Shown: positions 45,965-53,485 of the stretch, piece after piece
Layout: every line of letters starts with the position of its first letter
How positions within the stretch are numbered: the first letter of the stretch is position 1
NCBI RefSeq assembly: GCF_025813715.1
Contig: NZ_CP107532.1
Coordinates: 4,666,001 to 4,730,000 of the forward strand
DNA: 64,000 nt
Source: Methylobacterium sp. FF17
GTDB taxonomy: Bacteria > Pseudomonadota > Alphaproteobacteria > Rhizobiales > Beijerinckiaceae
Direction of reading: 5' to 3'
Translations under genes and position numbers: made by a program
The notes under the pieces: generated by a model
Told to the model about the DNA's origin: nothing
What the model saw: only the letters and a program-made list of their open reading frames with translations
The model's database searches: none

Positions 45965-46300
45965 TCAGGCGGCCTTGACCGGGGCGCCCTTGACGCGGAC
46001 CTCGGAGATCATGGTGCGCACGACCTTGACGCGGACGTTGGGCGCGATCTCGACCTCGACCTCGGAGGCCTCGTCGGCGACCTTGGTGACGCGGCCGACG
46101 ATGCCGCCGGTGGTGACGACGGTGTCGTCGCGGCGCAGGTTCTTGACCATGTTCTGATGCTCCTTCACGCGGCGCTGCTGCGGGCGGAGGATCAGGAAGT
46201 ACATGATGACGAAGATGAGGACGAACGGCACCACCTGCAAGGCGATGTCCGCTCCGCCAGCGGCCGAGGTGGCCCCTTGCGCGAAGGCGGGGGTGATCAA
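45965..46300 (-). CDS. yajC: Preprotein translocase subunit YajC
   Basis: A 111-residue single-pass membrane protein associated with SecDF. It has the hydrophobic helix VVPFVLIFVIMYFLILRPQQRRVKEHQNM with the RPQQ(R/K) motif and the cytoplasmic KNLRRDDTVVTTGGIVGRVTKV domain. The start is read as TTG at 46300, because GAGGAG lies eight bases upstream and the product then begins MITPAFAQG, the common alphaproteobacterial form. The ATG at 46369 would place codons over the promoter region. First gene of the secDF operon; divergent from the DUF815 gene. Confidence 0.93.
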   Translation of the reverse strand: MITPAFAQGATSAAGGADIALQVVPFVLIFVIMYFLILRPQQRRVKEHQNMVKNLRRDDTVVTTGGIVGRVTKVADEASEVEVEIAPNVRVKVVRTMISEVRVKGAPVKAA

Positions 46301-46542
46301 CGGGTGACTCCTCAAGGATGCGGCCCGCGCCGCCAGACCCTCGGTCGAGGGGGCGTCCGGGCTTGCCAAAAAGCGCGCGGACTATAGCCACGGGCAGGTC
46401 GAAAGCAACGCCGCCCGGGTGGGGCGAATGGGCCGCCCGTCCGGATTTCGCCGGCCGCGAGGCGATTTACCGGGTTCATGCCGGCCGCCCGGGGCCGTAA
46501 AGGACGGCACGCTCCGTTGTCCCCGCGTTCGAGGATCCGCCC

Positions 46543-47433
46543 ATGACCGCCACGCCCGCCGACCCGGCCGCCCTCGCGGCGTTCCTGCCCGTGCTGGAGC
46601 GGATCGCCGCCGCCCTGGAGCGCGCCGCCCCCGCACCGCGCCCGCCCGTGGACCTCACCGCGGCGGATGCCTTCCTGTGGGGGCCGGAGCGCCGGCTGAT
46701 CCCGGTGGCCCGCGTCAACCGGGTGGCGATCGGGCTCCTGACCGGCATCGACCGGGCCCGCGACACCCTGGTGGAGAACACCCAGCGCTTCGCCGCCGGC
46801 CTGCCCGCCAACAACGCCCTGCTCTGGGGCGCGCGCGGCATGGGCAAGTCGTCGCTGGTCAAGGCGGCGCATGCCGAGATCAACGCGGCCCGCCCCGCGG
46901 GCACCCTCCCCCTCAAGCTCGTGGAGATCCACCGCGAGGACATCGAGGCCCTGCCCGACCTGATGGCGACGCTGCGGAGCGACGCCCATCGCTGGATCGT
47001 CTTCTGCGACGACCTCTCCTTCGACGGGGACGACACCTCGTACAAGTCCCTGAAGACGGCGCTCGACGGCGGCATCGAGGGGCGCCCCGAGAACGTGCTG
47101 TTCTACGCCACCTCGAACCGGCGCCACCTGCTGGCCCGCGACATGGTGGAGAACGAGCGCTCCACGGCGATCAACCCGGGCGAGGCGGTGGAGGAGAAGG
47201 TCTCGCTGTCCGACCGCTTCGGCCTCTGGCTCGGCTTCCACAAGTGCAGCCAGGACGAGTACCTGGCGATGATCCGCGCCTACGTTGAGCGCCACGGTCT
47301 CAGGGCCGAGCCCGACCGAGTGCGGGCCGAGGCGCTGGAATGGGCCACCACCCGCGGCTCGCGCTCGGGCCGCACCGCCTTCCAGTTCATCCAGGATTTG
47401 GCCGGACGCCTGGGGCAGCGCCTGGAGGCGTGA
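46543..47433 (+). CDS. DUF815 AAA+ ATPase
   Basis: A 296-residue ATPase of the DUF815 family. The P-loop is GARGMGKSS (from G96) and Walker B is WIVFCDDLSF (D156, D157); ATSNRRHLLARDMVEN holds the sensor 1 Asn, and LGFHKCSQDEYLAMIRAY and SGRTAFQFIQDL are family signatures. Its cellular role has not been settled. It is divergent from yajC, an arrangement common in alphaproteobacteria. No partner gene overlaps it. Confidence 0.9.
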   Translation: MTATPADPAALAAFLPVLERIAAALERAAPAPRPPVDLTAADAFLWGPERRLIPVARVNRVAIGLLTGIDRARDTLVENTQRFAAGLPANNALLWGARGMGKSSLVKAAHAEINAARPAGTLPLKLVEIHREDIEALPDLMATLRSDAHRWIVFCDDLSFDGDDTSYKSLKTALDGGIEGRPENVLFYATSNRRHLLARDMVENERSTAINPGEAVEEKVSLSDRFGLWLGFHKCSQDEYLAMIRAYVERHGLRAEPDRVRAEALEWATTRGSRSGRTAFQFIQDLAGRLGQRLEA

Positions 47434-47520
47434 AGGGGCGTCGTTGGACGTGGCTCCTGCGGCACCGCCCCCTCACCCCCGGCTGCCGCCTTGCCACGCC
47501 GACGACAGGGTCGTCGCAGC

Positions 47521-47540
47521 CCTCTCCCCGCAAGCGGGGC
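47521..47540. repeat. Dispersed palindromic element fragment
   Basis: CCTCTCCCCGCAAGCGGGGC forms a tight hairpin within the 255-bp gap after DUF815. It resembles the CCCTCTCCCC...GGGGAGAGGG palindromes scattered in intergenic DNA of many Rhizobiales; a related CCTCTCCT/AGGAGAGG hairpin occurs at 56201-56219. Family assignment is from memory and approximate. Confidence 0.45.
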
Positions 47541-47610
47541 GTGGGAATGCACACGCCGCTGGGCGATCAGGGCGAAATGGCTGGGACCGGCATCGGCATG
47601 GCTCAACACG

Positions 47611-47642
47611 AAAAAGGGGCAGAGGACGATGTCCCCTGCCCC
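47611..47642 (-). terminator. Rho-independent terminator of the DUF3597 gene
   Basis: A stem pairing GGGGCAG (47616-47622) with CTGCCCC (47636-47642), extended inward by four more pairs after a mismatch, with TTTTT (47611-47615 reverse complement) following in the leftward direction. It lies 46 bp beyond the DUF3597 stop. Confidence 0.85.
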
Positions 47643-47688
47643 CGCGAGCGCGACCCGGATTCAGGCCGTGCCGAACCTCCGAAAAAGA

Positions 47689-48096
47689 TCAGTCCTTGAG
47701 GTCGGCCGGGACCTTGCCGCCGTTCTCTTCCAGCTTCTTGATGACCTGCTTGTGCAGCCAGACGTTCATTGAGGCCGAGTCGTCCTTGTCACCGGTGTAG
47801 TGAAGCTCGTCGGCGAGCTGCTTGCGGGCGGTGAGGCTCGAATCGAGGTCGAGGAGCTTCATCAGGTCGACGATGGAGGTGCGCCAGTTCAGGGACTGCG
47901 CGTTCTTCGCCGCCATGCCGTTCAGCACCGCCTCGACATCGACGGGACCGCCCGCCGGGGTACCGGTACCGGTCGAGGCGGGAGCGTCCGAACCACCGGC
48001 CGAGGGCTGGGCCGGGGCATCGGCCGGCTTGGCCTGCGCGTCTCCGCCGCCGAAGGGATGGAGGATCTTGCTGACGATGCTGCCGAGGAGGCTCAT
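47689..48096 (-). CDS. DUF3597 protein, probably stress-induced
   Basis: A 135-residue DUF3597 protein: MSLLGSIVSKILHPFG, an Ala/Pro/Gly-rich linker, and the conserved C-terminal domain VDVEAVLNGMAAKNAQSLNWRTSIVDLMKLLDLDSSLTARKQLADELHYTGD ending KLEENGGKVPADLKD. The domain resembles LysM-associated or stress-related small proteins but has no assigned activity. ATG 48096 has GAGGGA upstream. A perfect EcfG-type promoter lies about 50 bp upstream and an intrinsic terminator follows, so it is a single-gene unit of the general stress response. Confidence 0.9.
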   Translation of the reverse strand: MSLLGSIVSKILHPFGGGDAQAKPADAPAQPSAGGSDAPASTGTGTPAGGPVDVEAVLNGMAAKNAQSLNWRTSIVDLMKLLDLDSSLTARKQLADELHYTGDKDDSASMNVWLHKQVIKKLEENGGKVPADLKD

Positions 48097-48437
48097 AACA
48101 GGTGTTCCCTCAATCTCACGTCGGCGGCCGGTGCCGCGACGGGGTGACAACGGAACTTACCCCACCCTGTTCCCGTGAGCGGGCAGATGGTTCGGATCGC
48201 CTCATCCTGCGCTGTACGGTCCCAAGGGCCTGGAGGCGGAGAACAATCGTCTCCCGCTTCTCCGAACAGGAGACGAAAACGCCAAAGATCTCGGAGGTAT
48301 CACGCGGGCGAGAGTGCATTCTTGCGTCGCAACCCCGTGCATGCCACTCGCGACCTCTCCGCTTCCCGACCGCGCCGCCGCAGGCGCCCGCATCGCGCGC
48401 GCCCTGCGATCCAGCCTGCTCTCACCGGACCTGCCCG
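48097..48437. other. Divergent intergenic region DUF3597 / substrate-binding protein
   Basis: This 341-bp stretch holds the leftward EcfG-type promoter of the DUF3597 gene (48149-48173) and the upstream region of the rightward substrate-binding-protein gene. No coding sequence is supported within it. Confidence 0.55.
48149..48173 (-). promoter_or_regulatory. EcfG-type general stress promoter of the DUF3597 gene
   Basis: On the reverse strand GGAAC (48173-48169), a 16-base spacer and CGTT (48152-48149) match the EcfG consensus exactly. The predicted start lies about 45 bases upstream of ATG 48096. Confidence 0.8.
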
Positions 48438-49463
48438 ATGCGCCTGACCCGCCGAGCCCTCGCCACCGCCCTCGCCGCCTGCGCGGGCCTCCTCGCCGCC
48501 GGCCCGGCGTCCGCGCAGACCGCCGTGCCCGTGCGCATCGGCGTCATCCCGGTGATCGGCGCGGCGCCGGTCTTCGTGGCCAACGGCGAGGGCTGGCTCA
48601 AGGAGGCGGGCCTCGCCCCCACCTTCACCACCTTCGAATCCGGCCCGAACATGATCCAGGCGCTCGCGTCCGGCACCATCGACGTCTACGTCGCGGGCGT
48701 GGCGCCGCTGGCGGTGGCCCGCACCAAGGGCATCGACGTGCGGGTGGTGGCCTCCACCGCCATCGAGGAGATGGTGTTCGTGGCGGGCCCGAAGCTCGCG
48801 CCCTACTTCGCCGACGGCGCCAATAAGGCCGAGGCCTTCGCGAAGTTCCGGGCCAAGGAGGGCAAGGCCGCCCGCCTCGCCACGCAGCCGCCGGGCTCGG
48901 TGCCCAACACCACCCTGCAGCATTGGCTCTGGCAGGTGGCCAAGGCCGACAAGGCGAATGCCGAGGTGGTGGCCATGGGCATCGACGCGACGCAGCAGGC
49001 GATGCTGGCGGGTGCCGTCGACGGCGCCTCGATCCGCGAGCCGGCGCTCACCATCGTGCAGATGCGCAACCCCGCCATCAAGCTGATCGCCACCGGCGGC
49101 GAGATGTTCCCCGACCAGCCGGGCACGGTGGTGGGCGTGTTCGGCGCCTTCGCCGACAAGAACCCCGCCGCGGTGGAGGGCCTGGTGAAGGCCGTGGTGC
49201 GCGCCACCGAGCTCCTGAAGAGCGATCCGGCCCGCGCGGCCAAGCCCGTGGAGGCGGCGCTCGGCAAGGGCATCACGGATCTGGTCACCATCACCAGGGC
49301 CATCACCTCGCCGGCCGCGAAGTTCACCGCCGACCCGCGCGCCATCATCGAGGCCACCAAGCAGATGCAGGCCTATCAGGTCTCCATCGGCACCCTCGAC
49401 AAGGACGTGCCCCTCGAGGGCCTGTTCGAGCCGAAATACTACGAGGCCGCCACGAAGCGCTGA
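48438..49463 (+). CDS. ABC transporter substrate-binding protein (NMT1/SsuA-like)
   Basis: A 341-residue periplasmic binding protein with a signal peptide ending PASAQ and the NMT1/SsuA fold: VRIGVIPVIGAAPVFVANGEGWLKEAGLAPTFTTFESGPNMIQALASGTIDVYVAGVAPLAVARTKGIDVRVV. Such proteins bind sulfonates, taurine, nitrate or pyrimidine precursors. No permease or ATPase gene is next to it, so it either works with a transporter encoded elsewhere or is an orphan. The ligand cannot be read from sequence. Confidence 0.87.
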   Translation: MRLTRRALATALAACAGLLAAGPASAQTAVPVRIGVIPVIGAAPVFVANGEGWLKEAGLAPTFTTFESGPNMIQALASGTIDVYVAGVAPLAVARTKGIDVRVVASTAIEEMVFVAGPKLAPYFADGANKAEAFAKFRAKEGKAARLATQPPGSVPNTTLQHWLWQVAKADKANAEVVAMGIDATQQAMLAGAVDGASIREPALTIVQMRNPAIKLIATGGEMFPDQPGTVVGVFGAFADKNPAAVEGLVKAVVRATELLKSDPARAAKPVEAALGKGITDLVTITRAITSPAAKFTADPRAIIEATKQMQAYQVSIGTLDKDVPLEGLFEPKYYEAATKR

Positions 49464-49473
49464 GGCGCTTCGG

Positions 49474-49863
49474 TCAGGCCCGGTCCCGGGCGCGCCGCGC
49501 CTGGGTCAGCCCGCCATAGCCCCAGGACTCCGCCGGCACCTCGTCCACCACCACGTAGGTGGCGAGGGGCAGTCCCGCCCCGAGCGTCTCGGCCAGCAGC
49601 CGGTGCGCCGCGGCGATGAAATCCGCCTTCTGCGCCGGGCTGTTGCTGCCCGCCGTGACCGTGGCGGCGAGATGGGCGGCGACGTCCACGGGCTCGGCCC
49701 CGACGCTCCAGGCGCCCGGCGCCACCCGCTCCACCAGCACCGCCGTGAGATCGGCGCGCTTGGCCAGGGTCCCGGCCATCAGGCGGGTGACGCCCGCCCG
49801 CAGGGCCGCGAGGGCGGGCTCCGTCAGGGACGGGCTGGCGAGGGTGACACGAACGAACGGCAT
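49474..49863 (-). CDS. Tautomerase-family protein
   Basis: A 129-residue protein of the 4-oxalocrotonate tautomerase superfamily with the catalytic Pro right after the initiator Met (M-P-F-V-R-V-T). The double-length size resembles the MIF/CHMI-like or long tautomerase subgroup: VVLVERVAP-like core (ADLTAVLVERVAPGAWSVG) and ATYVVVDEVPAESWGYGG at the end. It is divergent from a LysR regulator (117 bp), which very likely controls it. The substrate is unknown. Confidence 0.85.
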   Translation of the reverse strand: MPFVRVTLASPSLTEPALAALRAGVTRLMAGTLAKRADLTAVLVERVAPGAWSVGAEPVDVAAHLAATVTAGSNSPAQKADFIAAAHRLLAETLGAGLPLATYVVVDEVPAESWGYGGLTQARRARDRA

Positions 49864-49931
49864 GGGCTGCGCCTCCAGAGGGTCGGTTCACGGGGATGCC
49901 GTGTTGACGAGCCCAGGCTTAGGTGCGCAGC

Positions 49932-49954
49932 ATCGTCGCGAATATCGCGAAGAT
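49932..49954. promoter_or_regulatory. Candidate LysR operator
   Basis: A 23-bp near-perfect inverted repeat built on TCGCGA-ATA-TCGCGA (49936-49950) with flanking ATC and GAT. It lies in the 117-bp gap between the divergent tautomerase and LysR genes, where LysR-type regulators normally bind. Confidence 0.6.
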
Positions 49955-49980
49955 CCCAACGGATCGTTTGGGAAAACCGA

Positions 49981-50901
49981 ATGGTCGCCCCGCCCGCCAC
50001 CCTCGACCTCGAGGCCCTGCGCAGCTTCGTCACCGGGATCGACCTCGGCAGCTTCGCCAAGGCCGCCGCGCGCCTGGACCGCTCGCCCTCGGCGATCAGC
50101 CTGCAGCTGCGCAAGCTGGAGACGCAGACCGGCCGTTCGCTGACCCGGAAATCCGGCCGCGGCCTCGCCCTGACCGAGGCCGGGGAAGCACTCCTCGGCC
50201 CGGCCCGGCGCCTGCTCGCCCTCAACGACGAGACCCTGGCCGCCCTGCACGGACCGGCCCTCTCCGGCCCCGTGCGCCTCGGCCTGCCCCAGGATTTCGC
50301 CGAGACCTGGCTGCCCGGCCTCCTCGGCCGCTTCGCGCAGCAGCATCCCGGCGTGCGGGTGGAGGTGCTGGTGGACACCAACGGGGCCGTGCTGGCGGGC
50401 CTCGCGGCCGGGCGCCTCGACCTCGCCTTGGTCTGGGAGAGCCCGGCCCTGGTCCGGGACAGCCCGCAGGCCCCCGCGGCGTGGCCGGGCTCGCAGCCCC
50501 TGGCGTGGCTCGACCTGCCGATGGCCTGGATCGGGCCGCGCGCGGGCTTTGCGCGTAACCCCGGGGAACCGCTGCCGCTGGTGGCCTTCGCCGCGCCGTG
50601 CCTGTTCCGCCAGGCCGGCCTGCAGGCCCTCGACGCGGCCGGGATTCCCTGGCGGGTGGCCTTCACCTCGCCGAGCCTGACCGGCCTCTGGGCGGCGGTG
50701 GCCGCCGGCCTCGGCCTCGGTCTGCGGGTGCCCCACGGGCTGCCGGCGAATCTGGCCGCCCTCGCGGCGGGCGACGCGACCCTGCCGGCCCTGCCCCGGA
50801 TCGGGCTGTCGCTGCGGGCCTCCGGCACGGGCCGCTCACCGGCCCTCGAGCGCCTCGCGGACCTGCTGCGGGCCGCGATGGCCCCGACCCTGTTCGCCTG
50901 A
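49981..50901 (+). CDS. LysR-family transcriptional regulator
   Basis: A 306-residue LysR-type regulator. The N-terminal winged HTH (LDLEALRSFVTGIDLGSFAKAAARLDRSPSAISLQLRKLETQTGRSLTRKSGRGLALTEAGEALL) is followed by the two-lobed effector domain starting GPVRLGLPQDFAETWLPGLLGRF. It probably autoregulates and controls the divergent tautomerase gene through the palindrome at 49932-49954. Effector unknown. Confidence 0.92.
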   Translation: MVAPPATLDLEALRSFVTGIDLGSFAKAAARLDRSPSAISLQLRKLETQTGRSLTRKSGRGLALTEAGEALLGPARRLLALNDETLAALHGPALSGPVRLGLPQDFAETWLPGLLGRFAQQHPGVRVEVLVDTNGAVLAGLAAGRLDLALVWESPALVRDSPQAPAAWPGSQPLAWLDLPMAWIGPRAGFARNPGEPLPLVAFAAPCLFRQAGLQALDAAGIPWRVAFTSPSLTGLWAAVAAGLGLGLRVPHGLPANLAALAAGDATLPALPRIGLSLRASGTGRSPALERLADLLRAAMAPTLFA

Positions 50902-50910
50902 GGCGGCCGG

Positions 50911-50938
50911 AGTCACTCGGCCGGCGTCACTCGGCCGC
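50911..50938. repeat. 14-bp duplication over the stop of the HerA-like gene
   Basis: Units 50911-50924 and 50925-50938, close to CGTCACTCGGCCGG. The right unit contains the final codons and the stop of the leftward HerA-like gene; the left unit reproduces them beyond the stop. Confidence 0.7.
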
Positions 50939-52513
50939 GAACAGACCCGGCATCTCGGGGGCCTGGGCCGCGTTCTGGCCCCCCTCCGACGGGGCGGCCT
51001 TGCTCGAAGGTCCGTCGGCGAGGGGCGCCTTCGGGTCGCCCGGCGCGGTCTCGCAGTTCAGGGCCGGCAGGGCGACGATGCGGTTGCCGCGGTAATCCAT
51101 GCGGCACACGATGGTGCCGCGCGTCTCGACATAGGCCAGCAGGCGCTTGGCGCGGCCGGGCGAGCGGCTGCCGATGGCCCGGGCCAGGGCCTCGTCGCCG
51201 GGGCAGGGCTCGTCGGCGAGCGCCGCGCGGGCCAGCAGCAGGAACAGGCCCTGGACCTCGTCCGGCAGGGTGGCGGCGACGCCCTGCGCCTCCTCCCAGC
51301 GCCCGTCCACCTCGCCCGGGGCGGCATCGGCCGCGTCGAAGCCCGCGCGGGCGACGCCGAGGCGGCGGCGGAACGTGGCCAGGTTCATCGCCTCGCCGTC
51401 GAGGCCGCGCATGCGGCAGCGCACGAGAAAGTCCTGGTAGACGACCGCCACGGGCTGGCCGCCGGCATCGGGGTCGGCGGCGATGCCGCGCAGGACCGCG
51501 TCGAGCCCGGCGCGGATCTCCGCCTCGCTCAGCGGCTCGGGCGCCTCCACCGGCTCGGGGCGGTAGGCGCTGAGTTCGCGCATGAGGTCGGCGGGCGTGG
51601 CGCGCGGGGTCGGCGGCGTGCGCGGGGCCGGGGCCCAGGCGTTGCCGGGCTCGTCGGGCGAGCGGGTGAGGATGAGCGCGCGTAGGTCCGCATCCGCGGG
51701 GGCGGGGAGCGGCACGAGCTTCGGCGAGCCGGAGCGGGCCGAGGTGGTGACGGGCCCGATGCGGAGCGCCAGGGGCCGCCGGCTCAGGGCCGGGCCCAGC
51801 GCCACGAACTCGCCGCGCGCCAGATCGCGGAAGCGCTCGGCCCCGCGCCGGTCGAGGCCGAGGAGGTCGGCCGCGCGCGCCATGTCGATGTCGAGGAAGG
51901 TGCGGCCCATGAGGAAGTTGGTGGCCTCCGCCGCCACGTTCTTGGCGAGCTTGGCGAGGCGCTGCGTGGCGATGATGCCGGCCAAGCCCCGCTTGCGGCC
52001 CCGGCACATCAGGTTGGTCATGGCGCCGAGCGAGGCCTTGCGGGCCTCGTCCGAGACGTCGCCGGCGGCGGCCGGCGCGAAGATCTGCGCCTCGTCGACG
52101 ACGATCAGGGCGGGGTGCCAGTGGGTGCGCTCGGCCTCGAACAGCCCGCCGAGGAAAGCGGCAGCGGCGCGCATCTGCGCCTCCATGTCGAGGCTCTCCA
52201 GGGTGAGCACCACCGAGACCCGGTGCGCCCGCACCCGCGCGGCGATGGCCTGGAGGTCGGCTTCGCCGTGGGCGCCGTCCACCACCACGTGGCCGTAGGC
52301 CTCCGCCAGGGTGACGAAATCGCCCTCGGGGTCGATGATGACCTGCTGCACCGCGCCGGCGCTCTGCTCCAGCAGGCGCCGCAGCAGGTGCGACTTGCCC
52401 GAGCCGGAATTGCCCTGGACCAGGAGACGCGTCGCCAGGAGTTCCTCGAGGTCGAGGCGCGCGGGCTCCGCCCCCGGCCCCATGCTCAGACCCATCTCGA
52501 TGCCGACCGTCAT
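50927..52513 (-). CDS. HerA/DUF87-type ATPase
   Basis: A 528-residue ATPase with the HerA/FtsK-like fold. The P-loop is GNSGSGKS (34-41), preceded by the HAS-barrel-like short N-terminus; PALIVVDEAQIFAP gives Walker B, and IIATQRLAKLAKNVAAEATNFLMGR and DIDMARAADLLGLDRRGAERFRDLARGEF are typical of the DUF87 group. The C-terminal 200 residues form a separate low-similarity domain with an acidic, Pro-rich end. HerA proteins pair with NurA nucleases or serve in defence, but neither kind of partner is adjacent. ATG 52513 has GGAG upstream. Confidence 0.86.
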   Translation of the reverse strand: MTVGIEMGLSMGPGAEPARLDLEELLATRLLVQGNSGSGKSHLLRRLLEQSAGAVQQVIIDPEGDFVTLAEAYGHVVVDGAHGEADLQAIAARVRAHRVSVVLTLESLDMEAQMRAAAAFLGGLFEAERTHWHPALIVVDEAQIFAPAAAGDVSDEARKASLGAMTNLMCRGRKRGLAGIIATQRLAKLAKNVAAEATNFLMGRTFLDIDMARAADLLGLDRRGAERFRDLARGEFVALGPALSRRPLALRIGPVTTSARSGSPKLVPLPAPADADLRALILTRSPDEPGNAWAPAPRTPPTPRATPADLMRELSAYRPEPVEAPEPLSEAEIRAGLDAVLRGIAADPDAGGQPVAVVYQDFLVRCRMRGLDGEAMNLATFRRRLGVARAGFDAADAAPGEVDGRWEEAQGVAATLPDEVQGLFLLLARAALADEPCPGDEALARAIGSRSPGRAKRLLAYVETRGTIVCRMDYRGNRIVALPALNCETAPGDPKAPLADGPSSKAAPSEGGQNAAQAPEMPGLFAAE

Positions 52514-52930
52514 GCCTGCTCCGGCTCCCGCGCGGGGGCTCGTTCCCCCGTGCTCCCTGGCTCTCGCACGAAGACCTTAACACGCGCCGCCGCCGGCGGG
52601 TCCGGGCGGCGGGGCCCGCATCCACAGGCCAGGGGTCGCAGAAGGACAGCGGCGGCGGCCGCCAGACGCTTTTTGTTCGATTTTTGTTCTCAGCGAGAGA
52701 GTCAACAACGGCGCAGGACAAAGAACCTAGGCCTACAGTCTTAGGTGCGTAGACCTAGGTCTTTCTTCCGGTACGTTTTATCTTGCCGCCTGCTTCGGGG
52801 TGCGTCGCGGAACAAACGATAAACATCATGCCGCGCCGACAGGATCGGCATCCCCCTGCATGAACTTCCCTGCATGAGATGACGGGCGCGGCCCTTGCCG
52901 CACGGGCGGGCTGATCCAGGTAATCCGGGC
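52514..52930. other. AT-richer intergenic region with long inverted repeat
   Basis: This 417-bp gap upstream of the HerA-like gene is clearly less GC-rich than its surroundings around 52670-52840. It holds the duplicated TTTTTGTTC stretch at 52670-52690, a long imperfect inverted repeat at 52720-52765 and a 14-bp tandem duplication (52854-52881). No coding sequence is supported. Confidence 0.55.
52720..52765. repeat. Imperfect 16-bp inverted repeat in low-GC patch
   Basis: The arms AAAGAACCTAGGCCTAC (52720-52736) and GTAGACCTAGGTCTTT (52749-52764) pair with one mismatch and one extra base, around the 12-base spacer AGTCTTAGGTGC that holds a further TTAGGT. It contains two perfect CCTAGG palindromes. 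It could be a protein-binding site, a transcript hairpin or a recombination scar. Confidence 0.65.
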
Positions 52931-53137
52931 ATGAACCCAGTCCTCGTCGTCGCCCTCGTCTGCGCCTCCACCGTCCAGGCCCCGGATTGCTCCCGGGACA
53001 CGGCGCTCGACATCATCACCGGGCCGGCCCACACGCTTCAGGAATGTCTGATGCAGGGGCCGGTGCTCGCCGCCAATGCCGGCCACGGCAATGACCAGGG
53101 CACCTACGTGAAGACGCGCTGCGAACCGCGCCGCTGA
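52931..53137 (+). CDS. Small secreted Cys-containing hypothetical protein
   Basis: A 68-residue protein with a short hydrophobic N-terminus (MNPVLVVALVCASTVQA) that may be a signal peptide, followed by PDCSRDTALDIITGPAHTLQECLMQG and a C-terminal YVKTRCEPRR. Three mature Cys suggest disulphides in the periplasm. No function is assigned. It begins shortly after the low-GC repeat region and is followed closely by another small gene. Confidence 0.6.
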   Translation: MNPVLVVALVCASTVQAPDCSRDTALDIITGPAHTLQECLMQGPVLAANAGHGNDQGTYVKTRCEPRR

Positions 53138-53166
53138 GCGTGAGCCGACCGGAGACGGAACAGCCG

Positions 53167-53451
53167 ATGGACGATGTCAGCCCCGAGCGCGCGGTGATGA
53201 TCCGCCTGCGGGCCCGCCTCGCGGTGGTGGAGCGTGCGGCCTGGTTCGGCCTCATCGAGGCCATGCGCGCGCGGCCCGCCGAGACGGAGGCCTACCTCAC
53301 GGCCGAGCGGGCGAAATGCGCCGAGGGGTTCGGCCAGCGCGGCTGGGCCGCCGACCTGACGGAGGCCGAGCGCCGCCTGCTCGGCGCCGAGGTCGATGCC
53401 GGGCTCGCCGGCCTCATCGCGGATGCCAAGTCGGAACTCGGTCAGGGCTGA
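53167..53451 (+). CDS. Small helical hypothetical protein
   Basis: A 94-residue, highly charged, Cys-poor protein predicted to be helical (SPERAVMIRLRARLAVVERAAWFGLIEAMRARPAETEAYLTAERAKCAEGF). The start at ATG 53167 is preferred because GGAG lies upstream; a GTG at 53140 is possible. It directly follows the small secreted protein and is convergent with metC. No function is recognised. Confidence 0.55.
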   Translation: MDDVSPERAVMIRLRARLAVVERAAWFGLIEAMRARPAETEAYLTAERAKCAEGFGQRGWAADLTEAERRLLGAEVDAGLAGLIADAKSELGQG

Positions 53452-53485
53452 GGCCGGCCCCGCGAAGGGGCGGCGTCCCGCCCGG

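Noticed and set aside
52741..53034. 97-codon leftward frame over the low-GC patch and the small secreted gene
   Set aside because: Composition is random-looking; it overlaps the inverted repeat and the more credible rightward small gene.
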